Assembly: GCF_022201045.2 (NCBI RefSeq)
Contig: NC_068558.1
Location: 40,815,501-40,879,500, forward strand
DNA from: Citrus sinensis
Lineage: Eukaryota; Streptophyta; Magnoliopsida; Sapindales; Rutaceae
DNA length: 64,000 nt
Reading direction: 5' to 3'
Positions 43,758 to 56,600 of the stretch are shown in pieces. How positions within the stretch are numbered: the first letter of the stretch is position 1; each line of letters starts with the position of its first letter. Below the pieces are notes generated by a model that ran no database searches, was not told where the DNA came from, and was given only the letters and a program-made list of their open reading frames with translations. Both the position numbers and the translations under genes were made by a program.

Positions 43758-46130
43758 GATTATTGCACGTTTGTTTCTTCTTTGTTTTGGCAGATATAAT
43801 ACAGCCTCTGACGGCTTTGCGCAGCCAGCAATTCCTGGCTTCCATGGTCACTGTGACCATTGGAGCATGTTATGTTAGTGGAGAATTTGTTACGGTCCAA
43901 GGAGTATTGGTAGGTGATTGAAACTAGAGTACCAAAACTAGTAGCTGGTGTTGTCTTTAACAGATGCACAAAAGTAAAAAATAGACGGAAACTTTAATAT
44001 ATGATAAATTAATCTTTTCAATTCTCAGCGGTACGACTTTATCTGTATTAGTTTTTTAATTTTGTTTTTCCTCTAATGTTTTAGGGAGAAAGTTTTTTTT
44101 TTTTCTTTTTTTATTACATTGTTGTTGTAATAAGATGAAGAAACTATATATTTTAGGCTTTGTAACTTATAGAGGTTATTTAATTTTTACAAAACATTAA
44201 ATTTCCAAAACACTCTTTTTTTGTTTCAACAATTTTACTTCAATTTTACCATCAGATAACCTGACAAATTTTGTTGCACATTAATGTTCTATTGCAGAGG
44301 CGGGTCTTAAAAAGTTGTTGCCTTTCGAGTCTCGCAAGTGGTAACGAGACAAAATAAACAGCAATGAAAATTTTCAATATTATGTAGATGTGTTTACGAT
44401 TTTATTTTCTTTTAATTTAGTAATAAGTGTATAATTAAGCATGGTGATATGTTATTGGATAATTAATGGGAAATTGGGAATCATATGGTAAATTAGTTAA
44501 TTACTCTGTCCGCATCATCTAAGCTAACAACTTTTTTTTACGACCATTTTTGGGTTAAATGTGGGAAGTTTCCAATTTCCGGTGAAATCTGTTGTATTTA
44601 ACGAATGAGAAAAAGGATTAAAGCCGACAAAGGAATCAATTATCTAGAGAAAAATGGGCGTCCCTTTAGCCTTTACCCATCACCTCTATCATTAGCCAGA
44701 TCGAACCAAAACTCTTCTAGTGGAATCACACACATGAACGCAAACAATAAAGACACACACATGCAGATGCAGCCAAACCCTACTCTAAAAGAAACCCTCG
44801 CTATCTATTGAAAGTAATAGAAAAAATCTTATTAGTATTAAAATGATCAACACAAAAGATATATATGATCGACAAGCACTTGCGCGCCTGCCTCTTGGAA
44901 CTGCCTCAAAATTCCCCAGCACTTAGTATCACGCTTCTTGCCACCGTACTCTTTAAAGAGTACCCCATCACATCTTTTCACAGTGTAGGATTAGGGCAAT
45001 GGGCACACTCCAACTCATCGCGTCTCCTTTACATTCTTTTATTTGCATCCATTAATTTACTGGCGGCCGGGCTTGCATTTTCCTGATGGGTCCAAAACTT
45101 CAATCATCATTTCACCAAGAAGAAAATTGAACACACCATTTTTTGTTGGACTAATTGAACAGACCATTCTCTTACGTTACACGACTTGACAATAACGCGA
45201 TTATTGGGAGGTGATTAGATGCCCATTTGGTTTCTGGTGCTCCACTTGTAATATAAATTCGCAAAATATAAGATGTGCTGTTTAATTTCTCCTTGCTGAA
45301 TTCTGATGTGAGAAAAGTAAATTTAATTATTTTTGAAAAAAAAGGAGAATGACATTATAATTTTTTTTTTGGTGGTTTCGAGGAATGAAGCATTGCTTCC
45401 AAAATTTGTTGCATCTGAATTTTGACCGATACTATTTTCGGGGCCCCAATAAAGTTGAGAGGTGGCGTCAACAACAACTAGCAAACCCCTGCTTGTGAAT
45501 TTCCATTTCGACGGAGATTAAATATAACCGGAAGATATTGCAATGGCTTTCAATACACTCCGTCAAATTTCACCTTTCACTACTTTGTGGATTAAGTGCA
45601 TAAAGACAACATTTACTGTAAGATTCTTAACTTTAATAACATTACAAGTCCCACATCATCTCACACCGTTTAATCGTATTATGGCTATTAGCAAACTACT
45701 ATATCAAAAAAGCTTAAAATTGATAGTTAAGAAATCAGAGATATTTCAATAAGCCCTCTCAATGAAAAGCGATCTGAGACAAGAGCGCTCAAAAAATTAA
45801 ATAGGCCAAAAGACAAAGAGCTCGCTCACGAAAATGAGGCAAATCAGAGATGAGACATTGAATCTAATGCAATATTGAAGAAACTAATAAACTGAAAATT
45901 TTAAGTAAATGTCCAACATTATTATTAAACGAATCCCTTAGCAGCTGTGGAGATGAAAGTTTATACAATAAAACTAAAAAAAATGAACATATGTGGACTA
46001 CGTGTCAGAGCCAATCTTCAATACAACTCCTCCAAACTCTGCAAATCCACTTTCAAAGTCCTTGGAAATTGAGACTAAAAAAACTGATATTGATTTGTTA
46101 CTACATATATTTATTTATTTACTTATTTAT
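43758..46130. other. Copy B tail and single-copy intergenic DNA
   Basis: 43758-44645 is shared with copy C (CAGCCTCTGACGGC, CATTGGAGCATGTTA, AGGCGGGTCTTAAAAAGTTG). From 44650 to 46130 the sequence is not repeated in the window. Short ORFs at 44605-45086 and 45543-45752 show no domains; nothing further recognised. Confidence 0.5.
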
Positions 46131-48675
46131 GTATATATGGGGATTGGGGCAGATCAGCAGCCTCCTAAAAATTATATCTATTTTTATACTAATTTATAAC
46201 CATTAGATTTAATATATATCAACAGTCAAAATTTTGAGAAATTAGTAACATAAATACTTAATAACAACAGTAATTAATGTACTTTTTCTCCCCTTATCAT
46301 TTTCCTTGAAAAACATAATTTCTTCTCCCAAGTTTTCTCAATATTTTTTTTTCCTTGTTTCAGTTTTTCTTTTCTCAATATATATATATATATATAATAT
46401 CATATTCCAATATTCAAATTAAGAGATTCCATAATCTAAAAAGAAATATTAGATTTAATATAGGGTGAGGATATTTAAACCCATTAAAGTTCTATTTGCA
46501 CCCATACTTTAAAAAATATTTTTGTTGCTAATATATCCCAAACGTAAATTATGATTTTCGACATTAGACAAGACGATAAAACTAAAGAAAACAATTTAAT
46601 TCATATGCTCTTCTTTCAAGTTTCAACAGCCGCTTATATTGTGCTTTCAATCTCAACTCATGAAGCCAAACAAAACAATAATGTTTATTGTTAGGCACTT
46701 TGAGACAACCTTCAATGTGAAGAAGAATTAAGTGTCATGTAGATTACAAATTGAAGTTCGTCTGCAAGACAAATTTCCTACCAAGACAAGATGATATCTA
46801 GTTACAAAGTACATGAAACCAACAAAAAAAAATAATTTCCAGCAAATATTTTTTTATTAACTATGATATTTTACTTTTTACAGGTTTTTTTATTTTGATC
46901 TTGGTTTTGAACACAAACAAGTTGACAATGACTAGAGGCATGTATATAGGCGATATTATTTAAACTCGTCTGGATGTATTGCAAACGAAAAATTCTTTAA
47001 ATCGAATTTGTTAGTTTCTGTGATTGATTCCAATCAAATACTTGTTTAGATGATTGATACTTATCCATAATGTTTTTATATTAATAAATTGGTTTATATT
47101 TAAAGGAAATTAACGGGTGTATTAGTTGTTATATTTATGTGTTTAAAATAATTTGAGGACATATTTGGTATTAAGGTGGGTGAATAGAGTAAAATCTTAA
47201 TTTTCATATTTTAGTAGTGAGCTTTTTTTTTTTTATAAATAAGTTTATAAAATATTTTAGCATATTCAAATAATCTCATCCTTTAATATATTATTACATA
47301 TTAAACCAACTGAATTAGAAATTAAAAGCATAGTTGTATATATAATATTAAAAGCTATACCTCAGCGAGCTATTAGCCTATTACATCTGAATTGACAGTA
47401 TAGGTCTAATGTCATTGCTTCGGCATTTAAAAAGGAAATTAAAATTATGTATGTGAACATATAAAATGAAATGTGAAAGTTAATACTTTTTTTTTTTTCA
47501 TAAGTCACGGAATGGCACATTTATAAGGGCCGCCGGCGCACCATCGAAATTTGGAACTATAGTGAAAGAAAGCAAAACTCAAAGAGGCCGAATAATAAAT
47601 ATTACATGTGCGGGGTAACAAAATAAATATGTCGATCTCAGTTCGCTCTTGACTCTTGTGAAGTCTGTAGCGTGCGTTTGACGCGCATTCGGAGCGTGGT
47701 ACTGAGGCAATCCGTAAGCGCTTATTCGCTTTTCTCAAATGAGAGGCGCAGGGGTTGTTGTTGGAGATACGGGGACAGTTGGAAGCGCCACGTGCATACT
47801 AGAATAAGCAAGGTAACAGGCGTTGCATGGCAGGGAGCGCCGCAGATTCGGTCTCACAAAAACAAAATATCAAAATATAGTATTTTTTTAAATATAAAAT
47901 TTAATCTTAAAATAAATTTATATCCTCCTTTTTTTTTTTAATTAGAAATAAACGTATGAGATCATTACATTAAAATCTCGGTAAACAAATACTCAATTAG
48001 TTAATAATATTGATAATAAAATCTTTTGGTCTCCTCTTAGGTTAATATATTAAATTAATAATATGGCTAAACACATAGATAATAGTTAATAATTAGTCAA
48101 ACAAAAATTACTAATAAGAAATAACATATAAAATTCATAATATTATCAGGTCTATTATTGAGAACTTCAATTTCTCAAATTAACTCTTTTTCAAAATATA
48201 CTTCTTATGATTTGAAACTAAAATTAAAACTAATTACCGATACATCATTTTCTTTTTCATATTTCAAATACTTATATAAATTAAGCCTTTGTGATCATAA
48301 ATAAATAAACCTTTGTGATCATGAATTAATAAGAGTGAAATTTATGTTTTCTCAATAATTCTCAAAAGTTTTCACCATTAGTGGCGCGAGAGAGAGAGTT
48401 TTGTTGGACAGCACTATTAATTTGCATATAAGAACAAACGTGTCTTTAATTACAAAGAAAGAAAATGATCAACTTTACTTTTAGAATCGCTTCAAATTCA
48501 GAATATCTTCTGAATATCTTTTTCTACTTTTAAAATGTTTTTTAAGTACAAATCTATTCCATGACCGTGCGCTTCTAACCTATTTGATTCCTATTCTTTC
48601 AATCAAAGTTAATCAATCCAGTTTTCTCTTTTGCGAGGACCCACAGACAAATTATCGTCCCACTCTTTCAATATT
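46130..48675. repeat. Family ABC duplication, copy C (left part)
   Basis: Collinear with copy A 15090-17770 and with copy B 26590-26724 plus 34678-35695. At 47785-47800 it contains the uninterrupted counterpart of the 7.9-kb element's target (GCGCCACGTGCATAC). Ends where copy B continues into the ELF4 region. Confidence 0.85.
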
Positions 48676-48762
48676 TCTTAAAAGGAAAAAAAAAAAAAAA
48701 AAAAACCTTAGCAAATAACTATAGATTTCTTAAAAGGAAAAATCTAAAATTTAAGCACAAAA
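48676..48762. other. Deletion/repair junction replacing the ELF4 region in copy C
   Basis: Between CTTTCAATATTTCT and TAATCTAAACAATGAAG the copy has about 90 bp of filler with a 20-A run and a duplicated TTTCTTAAAAGGAAAAA (about 48674 and 48728), where copy B has ~860 bp including the ELF4-like gene. Confidence 0.75.
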
Positions 48763-48971
48763 ATGTTAATAATCTAAACAATGAAGAGATTGATGCCGAA
48801 TCAAAACTACTCAAGCGATTATCACATCTAGCTGACGGAACTTCAACTTTTTCTGTCCCAAGTAATGGTTTTTTGAAAAGTTCTGTCCCCCCACAAGTAT
48901 TTTAATATTATTATATCTATTCTATAAATAACAAAGCCGTCTCTGTAAGCAATACACGTTGCATACCGAAA

Positions 48972-49352
48972 ATGGGTGAAGCTAATGAAAAGCTTCTGTT
49001 CCCAAAAACTCTCACCAAGACAGACATTAACAACAAATTTTCAGTGAAATGCAAGAGCCTTGCATCCTTCCCTCCCTTTGGAGCTCAAAACTATTTTCAA
49101 GATTTTCACGCTGAGGACGAAGAAGGGAAGAAATGGCTGTTTCGCTTGAGAATTCGCAAGGGAAAGCACAAGAAACCTGTTATATCTGCTGGTTGGCGCC
49201 GTTTTGTTCGGCAGAAGGGGCTTAAAATTCATGACAAAGTTTCATTTTTTACTGGACACAGCGAAGCAGAGATTGCAACTGGAGTCAAGTACAAGATCAA
49301 AGTGCAGAAAGCAGTCATAGTGTTTAAAGCTGTTTTAGGCCATGCACCATGA
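48972..49352 (+). CDS. Short B3-domain protein, copy 3
   Basis: 126-residue single B3 domain (MGEANEKLLFPKTLTKTDIN, EEGKKWLFRLRIRKGKHKKP, GWRRFVRQKGLKIHDKVSF). A TATAAATAACAAAGCCG box lies near 48925. An extra ATG inserted near the end (CACCATGATGCAG against CACCATGCAG) brings in a TGA three codons earlier than in copies 1 and 2, so the C-terminus is GHAP instead of GHAPCSG. Only one promoter unit is present. The frame is otherwise intact and the gene is as likely to work as copy 2. Confidence 0.83.
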   Translation: MGEANEKLLFPKTLTKTDINNKFSVKCKSLASFPPFGAQNYFQDFHAEDEEGKKWLFRLRIRKGKHKKPVISAGWRRFVRQKGLKIHDKVSFFTGHSEAEIATGVKYKIKVQKAVIVFKAVLGHAP

Positions 49353-50806
49353 TGCAGTGGTTAGGAAATATTTTTACATGGAGGCTGCTAATTTACAACT
49401 GTTGTAAGGCGCAGCCGTCACATAAACAGTATTTGGGTCCACAGTATAAATAATATTTGGGCCTGTAGTATTTTTATATTTATCTCAGTAAAGTTATAGT
49501 AGTTGCAAATTCTGCAATCTAGCCTTATCCTAAAGTTGTAATAAATCTAAGATAAATTCAAAGTTACATTTCATGTATCTTATACCTGCTCACATAAATA
49601 GTAAGTGGGCTGAAATGTGATTTAAGGGATCCTAAACCTGAAGTTGTAATAAAAAAGCAGTCAAGGCGTTTAAAGCTATTATAAGCTATGTACCATGCAC
49701 TGTTAAGAAATATTTTTATATTTATCTCGATAAAGTTAGTAATAAAGCATTAAATTTGTACCATCTCAAGTATATATAGTGGTAAAATCGCTTTTTATTA
49801 CTCCTCATAAATTTATTATTCCAATACACTTAAACCCGCATAAATTGGTTTTTGCCGTATCGCATTAGATAATTAAAACCCATAAAATCTCTCTTTTTTA
49901 TTCCATCAAAACACGATCCATCAAGCAAATCCAACATTCGTTTATTCATCACCGAGTCACCACCGATGCCATTACCCCCACTGCTCGATGCCATCACCGT
50001 CGCCAACAAGCGCTTCGTCGTCCCGCGTGAGACTTCCCATCTGTTTCACCACTGACGCGCCTGCACTTTGCCGCTGAATCATCAATCAACCGGTTAGTAT
50101 TTGGGTTTCATTTTTCAAATTGAACCACAATCAGTTTATTTTTCATTACTTTTATGTTGAAGCATGTCTTTTTCTTTCTGGGTTTGAATTTTTTTTTTTT
50201 TTGGCTGCTGTTGTTGTGGGTAGCTATTAATTTCGTCAGTACTTTTTAGTTGGCTTCATGAGTTGTTTTTATATTTTTACTTACAATTAAATCTTGTTTA
50301 AATCTGAGCAAATAGACTAATTTTGCTTTTGAGAAAATTAATTAAATGGTTAAACAAGTAATTAAAAAATTAATTAGTTGATGCGATTATACGGAGAAGA
50401 GTGGAGGGAGTAGAGATGGAGAACAGGGAATTGGAGGGGATTTGTATGTATAGTTGGATGGTAGGATTTGGAACGGTGTCGTCTACCTGTACAAATCTAA
50501 GATATTCGATGATTTTTAGGAATCAAACTTTAATCTAAACTTGCATATGAGTGTGGAAATTTTACTGCAAAGTACTGATTAACGTTCTCATGTTTTGAAT
50601 TGATAGATCACTTAGACTTTTAGTTTTCTAGCATTTTGGACTATGGTATTCTCATATGCTTGTCTCGTTGACATTATTCCCAGGTTTTTTTGGTTTTGGA
50701 CTTGCATAGAGGCTTATTATATGCTTTTTGGTTTTGAATTTGCACAAAGGCTTTCTCATAGCTTATTGGTTTTGGATTTGCACAAAAGCTTTTCTCATAG
50801 CTTTTT
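49353..50806. other. 3' flank of B3 copy 3
   Basis: Counterpart of 37600-39063, with one fewer ATGCCATCACC unit near 49980. No gene recognised. Confidence 0.5.
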
Positions 50807-52679
50807 TTTTTTTTTTTTTTTTTGATAAGAGAGTGAATCTTTTATGCAAAATAGGAAAGTACATCAGGAGGAAAGTTGTCCTTCCATGTGACAGATTTGG
50901 AGCTTCTCAAAGCTCTTTCAGCAAGAGATTGAGCACAACTGTTACAACATCTTGATACATGTTGAATTGTTATCGGTTGGAACTTTTCCATGTAGCTTTG
51001 AATGTCTGAAATAGCCCACAAAATCTCCTTCCTGCTACTGGTTATATTGTTGGCTAAGTTGACCACTTCCATACAATCTGTTTCAATAATCACTGCCGAT
51101 AATCCTGCTTCTATTGCCATTTCCATCCCCCGTTTTACAGCCTCAGCTTCTGCTGCTGAAACATTCTCTTGGGGCTTTGTGTTTTTTACTGCTACTGTCG
51201 CTACAACTTGGCCTTGTGAATTTCTAATAACAACCCTGATTCCTGTAAGCTGTGCCCCTGCCTGAACAGCTGCATCCACATTGACCTTGTAATACCCGAT
51301 AGGTGGAGGACACCATTGTTTTTGCTTGCTAACACCATCTCTTCTGTTTATCTGCTCCGTTTCATGCACTCTTTGATAAGCCTCTATAGTAGCTTTTGCC
51401 TTTGCAATTAATGTTACCGGGCTTAATTTTCTGCCTTCGAAAATAAACTTGTTCCTAGCATGCCATATTTCCTTCCAGACCGTTACCACAAACTCCACCT
51501 CTCTCTTGGGCATCTATCTCAACAGGCTCAGTATAAGGCTTAGAATATCTTCTCTCACCATTCCCTGCAATTCAGAATCACCATAATTGTATTTCCAGAC
51601 CTTCGTAGCCACCTTACACTCCATAAGTGCATGAAAGACATCCTCTACTCCTGTTTTACAGATTTGGCATGTTGGCTCCTGTTGAACTTGTTGGTACTTC
51701 AGCATACTTGAGCTTGAGAGCTAATTGGTAACCACTTCGCACTGTCTATATTCCTTTTTTGTCATAGTGCCATAACCATTCATCATTCTTAGGCCATCTT
51801 GGTAGGGGAATTCTCTTAATCATCTCTGAATCCTCTTTTGCAAAGTGCTTCTCAATCAAACTATTCTTCCATTGGTGATTTGTGCCTATTAAGTCTACAA
51901 CTTTGGTATTTGCTGGTAGAGATGGAGCAAAAATTGGCCTAAAAGTGGTCGGCCTAGGTATCCAGTTGCTGGCCATAACACAAATTTTATCTCCTCTTCC
52001 AACTCTCCATCTTATCCCCTGCTGCAGAATTTCTCTACCTCACAAAATGCTTCTCCAAATAAAGGATGGATTAGAACCAACTTTGGCTTCCATAAAATCA
52101 GTTTGTCTCTAATATCTAGCTTTCAGCACTTTGGCCACTAGTGAATCAGGGTATTGTAATAATCTCCAGCCTTGCTTTGCAACTAATGACTGGTTGAAGC
52201 TTGAGAGATCTTTAAAACCTATCCCCCCTCTGATTTTAGCCTTACTAATCTTCTCCCATTTTGCCCAGTGAATTCCTTTCTTGTCATTTGATGAACCCCA
52301 CTAAAATCTCGCAATTGCTCTCTGAATGTCATTGCAAATAGCCAAAGGTATTTTGAAGACACTCATGGCATATGCAGGGACTGCCTGAGCTACAGCCTTG
52401 ATCAAAACCTCTTTTCCACCACTGGAGAAGAATTTATGCTGCCAATTTGATATTTTGCTCAACACTTTGAGCTTAATATCATTGAAAAAGCTGGTCCTCT
52501 TTCTTCCCACCATTGAAGGCAGTCCCCAGTACTTCTCATGTCTTGAGGCCACATTCAGCTGAAAAATGTCCTTTATTGCTGCTATTTGTCCCTGTGGGAT
52601 TTTACCGCTGAAAAACATTAATGACTTGTCATAATTGAAGAGCTGGCCAGAGGCCGAAGTATAGTACTCGAAAATTGCT
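50807..52679 (-). mobile_element. 5'-truncated LINE (L1-type), copy in duplication C
   Basis: Same insertion as 39064-40932: TSD TTCTCATAGCTTTTT at 50792-50806 and 52680-52694, poly-T tail, same stops and same 5' truncation. Reverse-transcriptase end at 52618-52301 (KYWGLPSMVGRKRTSFFND), zinc segment 51705-51514, RNase H 51513-50842. Duplicated as part of the segment, not by a second transposition. Confidence 0.92.
50842..51513 (-). pseudogene. RNase H domain remnant of LINE ORF2, copy C
   Basis: 223 open codons, differing from the copy at 39095-39766 at only a few residues (e.g. IGYYKVNV for IRYYKVNV, LAERALRSSKS for LPERALRSSES). RNase H Asp/Glu residues are retained. Upstream TAG at 51514-51516 is shared with copy B. 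Confidence 0.85.
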
Positions 52680-52694
52680 TTCTCATAGCTTTTT

Positions 52695-54124
52695 GGTTTT
52701 GGATTTGCACAAAGGCTTTTCTCATAGCTCTTTGGCTTTGGACTTGCACAGAGGCTTATATGCTTTTATCATTGACATTTAGATCCAATTTCTAATTCTT
52801 TTTGGATTTACAGTGTTCGGAAAATCATACCTTTTGCTACAATATTGATGCTGCAAATCAATCTGAAAATGCATGCTTAAGTAATTAACAATAACTTTTT
52901 TTTTAATATCATGAAATTATTTGAATATCATTACTCGGTGTGAAAATGCATGCTTGAGTAATTGAAAAAATATATTTTTTTCTTTTTATTTGTTGTTTTA
53001 GATATGGACATGAGAATAGAAATTTTTTCGTCACATGGCAAACGAAATTAAGGTTCATATTCATTGTGATGTTTTTTCTCCATGTTTACTTTATCTGCAT
53101 TAAGCGATGCAGATAGTTGGCAATATGGTTCAAGCTGTAGCAACTGTGTAATGATCATCCGTGTTATTGATCCAAATATATTCATAATGATGTAGTAAGG
53201 GGTTTACTTTTGTTTATGATATTGCAAACTTGATAGATGTTTGCGGGGATAGCCTTTGGAAGATATCAATTCGGGGAATTTCCTCAAGAGCCTGCAAGAG
53301 GCCTGACTATGTTAGATGAACAAGTTGAAGAAAGGATGCTTGACGTATTTGTTTGATTTTGGGAAGATATATGATGTTAGAGATCAAATCAATAACTCTT
53401 TCAGCCAAGCAGACTGAGAACTGATGCTAGAGATGTTTCAAGAGGTTCTTACGGTTTGGAAATGGTATTATTTTCCAATGGAGGTCCTCTAATTCAGATT
53501 TGCTTACTGTTGAAATAGTTGTGGATGATAGTTAGATCTTTTGTCCTATACAAATTCAGCAATGTGTAACTTTATCTACATGTATTGAATCTGCAACTAA
53601 TTACATGTAATGAATCATTGTGTTGTAAATGATGTAAAATTTTGCTGTTTGAGAAGTGGGTGGCTGAAGCTTATGGGAGGTTTCCTTTGTGAAATTTGAT
53701 GCACAAATTATTTGATTTAATGATTTGATTCGGTTTTTATTTCATAGGCTATAAATTTGAAAAATGCTGAAAAAATAAATGTTATGTTGCTGAAAATTTA
53801 AGGTCATAAGCTTTAATCTTTTTGAAGAATTATGATTTTTTTTATGTTTATATTAAAAAAATAATGTTAAATTTCTAAAATTTAAGATTTTTATATTTAG
53901 TGCTTTTCTAAGTACTAATAAATATTATTTTTTAATTTAAATTAATAATCAAATAAATTAATACAATCCAATACAAAATATAGTATAACTCAATTAATAG
54001 TAGGCTTTGGTTTATTTCAATAAAACAGATAGAGCGTACATATATCTTCATTTTCATATTTATTCTCTACTCCTTTGTCATCGGAGAGGGATAAAGTGTC
54101 TAATAGTTGTAGCTTTAGTTAGTT
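52695..54124. other. Unrecognised DNA between LINE and foldback, copy C
   Basis: Counterpart of 40948-42380; broken coding-like stretch near 53238. Confidence 0.4.
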
Positions 54125-55505
54125 CTTATAGTATTATAAAACTTTTTATATTGTAAAATTCTGTTGAGTCCCTTGTACTTTATTTTATTTCAATGAAACT
54201 CTTAGAGTACTAATTTGCCCCCTATAATTTTGAATTCTCAAAATACCCTACATTTAATTAAAAATATAATTATTATTTAATAAATTATAATTATAATAAT
54301 TATTTTAATATAATTATAATTTTTAAATGGATTATTATTATTATTAACAAGAATAAAAAATACTATAATTAATTAAGCTATTGATTTTTTTAGTTAAAAT
54401 GTTAATAATAATAATTAACAATAATTACTATTAATAATTAAATTTTGAATAATAATAACAATAACAATAATTAAAATACAAAATAATAATTATGATAAAA
54501 TTTAATGAAGGATTTTGTACTAATTTGTTACAATTTAATTTATTCTGATTTTGATTCTAAGACAGAATAAACACATAAATGGTAATATAGTTCATTCTAA
54601 TTATGATTCATGTCGTTCAAGTAAATAAATTATTCTTATTCCAATTACTCATTTGGATTCTAGATATTTCGATTCTAACTCATTATGTTTTCAGTTAATT
54701 TTGATTTATGTTTAGTGAATGCACTATAAAATTCATAATACTTATTAAAAAATGTAAAAAAAATATAGTGGTCTAACTGAATATAAAGTAATTTACAATT
54801 TTATAGTGCATTCACTAAAAAAGAATCGAAATTAGCTGGAAATATAATGAGTTAGAATTGGAATAGCTAGAATTAAAATGAAAAATTGGAATCAGAATAA
54901 TTTATTTACTTGAACTGCATAAATCATAATTAGAATAAATTGTATTACTATTTATGTGTTTACTTTGTCTTAGAATAAATATTGGAATGGGTTAAATTGT
55001 AACAAATTACTATAAACCCTCAATTAATTTTATTATAATTATTATTTTTTATTATAATTATTGTTATTGTGATTACTATTCAAAAATTAATTATTAATAG
55101 TAATTATTGTTAATAATTATTATTGTCATTTTAACTAAAAATTATTATTAATTATAGTTAATAGATTAATTAATTATAATACTTTTTTTCTTGTTAATAA
55201 TAATAATAATAATAATCCATTTAAAAATTATAATAAAATAACAATTATAATTATAATCTATTTAATAACTATTATATTTTTAATTAAATGGAGGGTATTT
55301 TGAAAATTTAAAATTATAGGGGGCGAATTGATATTCCGAAGGTTTTGAAAAAATAAAACAGAGTATAAGGTACTCAACAAAATTTTACAATAATAAAAAT
55401 GTTATAATATTTATAAATAATTTATAAATAATATAGAATATAGGAGGTTAATTGATATTTTGTGGGTCAGCCGTAATTTACGTTAAATGTAACTTAAGCG
55501 GACCC
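54125..55505. mobile_element. Foldback element, copy C (left end truncated)
   Basis: Same element and same left truncation as 42381-43757; right end GCGGACCC at 55505. Confidence 0.82.
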
Positions 55506-55969
55506 GATTGTTGCACGTTTGTTTCTTCTTTATTTTGGCAGATATGATACAGCCTCTGACAGCTTTGTGCAGCCAGCTATTCCTGGCTTTCATGGTGACT
55601 GTGAGCATTGGAGCATGTCAGTGGAGAATTTCTTACGATCCAAGGCTTGCACATTAATGTTCTATTGCAGAGGCGGATCTTAAATAGTTGTTGCCTTTCG
55701 AGTCTCGCAACTAGTAACGAGACAAAATAAAGAGCAATGAAAATTTTCAATATTACGTAAATGTGTTTACGATTTTATTTTCTTTTAATTTAGTAATAAG
55801 TGTATAATTAAGCATGGTGGTATCATATGTTATTGGATAATTAATGGGAATCATTTATTATAATAAATCTGTTGTATTTGGCGACTGAGAAAAAGGATTA
55901 AAGCCGACAAAGGAAACAATTATCTACAGATAATCTTTTAGGAGAATGTGTTAGCAAATCTCAGGTCAT

Positions 55970-56600
55970 TGTGACATACCTACCGTATACAAACATGGGC
56001 AAAGCTATGTTGCAACATGCATTTGGTACCTCTTTCTTTTGTTTTATTTAAGGTAAATTATAATAGTGTCCTGCTATTTGTTATAAAAATAAAAATGTTA
56101 AATTTTTTTAAAAGTTTTACGCATTAGTCCTACACCTACATAGCATCATTTTTCTGATCCATTTTGCACCATCAATGACATCATTTTTCACCCATTTTAA
56201 TTAAAAGGTAATTAAAATTACTTTCCATATAGAAATAGAATAATAAAATAAAATTTTTATTCTTATTTTTTAATTAATTATAAAAAGATATTTTATATTA
56301 AAAAATATAGACAATTACTAGTGACCACTGTTTCTTATTAATCGAAAGGGGACATGAAGGGTTCCATTAGACTTGAAATTGGATAATTTACATAGAGATG
56401 GTTTCAATGCTAGCAAATGGCAATATGTAAAGTTGAATGCTCCTTCTAAAATAGCTGCAACAATAACTATACCACAAAAACACAAGGAGTTACATTACAC
56501 TACCACCTTTTTTTTTCTTTTTTTCTTTTTTTATTTAGAGACCCTCAATTTGGTTGTTAAAGGCAATGAACCTTAAAACGTGATGTAGGAAGCATATTAG
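55970..56600. other. AT-rich intergenic DNA
   Basis: No gene recognised. A T-rich tract lies at about 56509-56532. The ORF 56373-56576 has no family signal. Confidence 0.45.

Larger units (their letters stand above)
36556..44645. repeat. Recent duplication, copy B (B3 gene, LINE, foldback)
   Basis: Collinear with 48762-55970 at a nearly constant offset (11763 at the B3 start, 11747 at the LINE, 11748 at the foldback right end). Identity is very high by eye; the 223-residue RNase H frames differ at only a few residues. Left of 36556 the copies differ because C lacks the ELF4 block. The right limit is ~44645, where the shared CGACAAAGGAA block ends. Confidence 0.92.
48762..55970. repeat. Recent duplication, copy C (B3 gene, LINE, foldback)
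   Basis: Counterpart of 36556-44645; same LINE with the same truncation and TSD, same foldback truncation. Confidence 0.92.

Noticed and set aside
44605..45086. Two ORFs of about 70 codons in single-copy DNA
   Set aside because: No recognisable domain, start context or splice structure; length is expected by chance.
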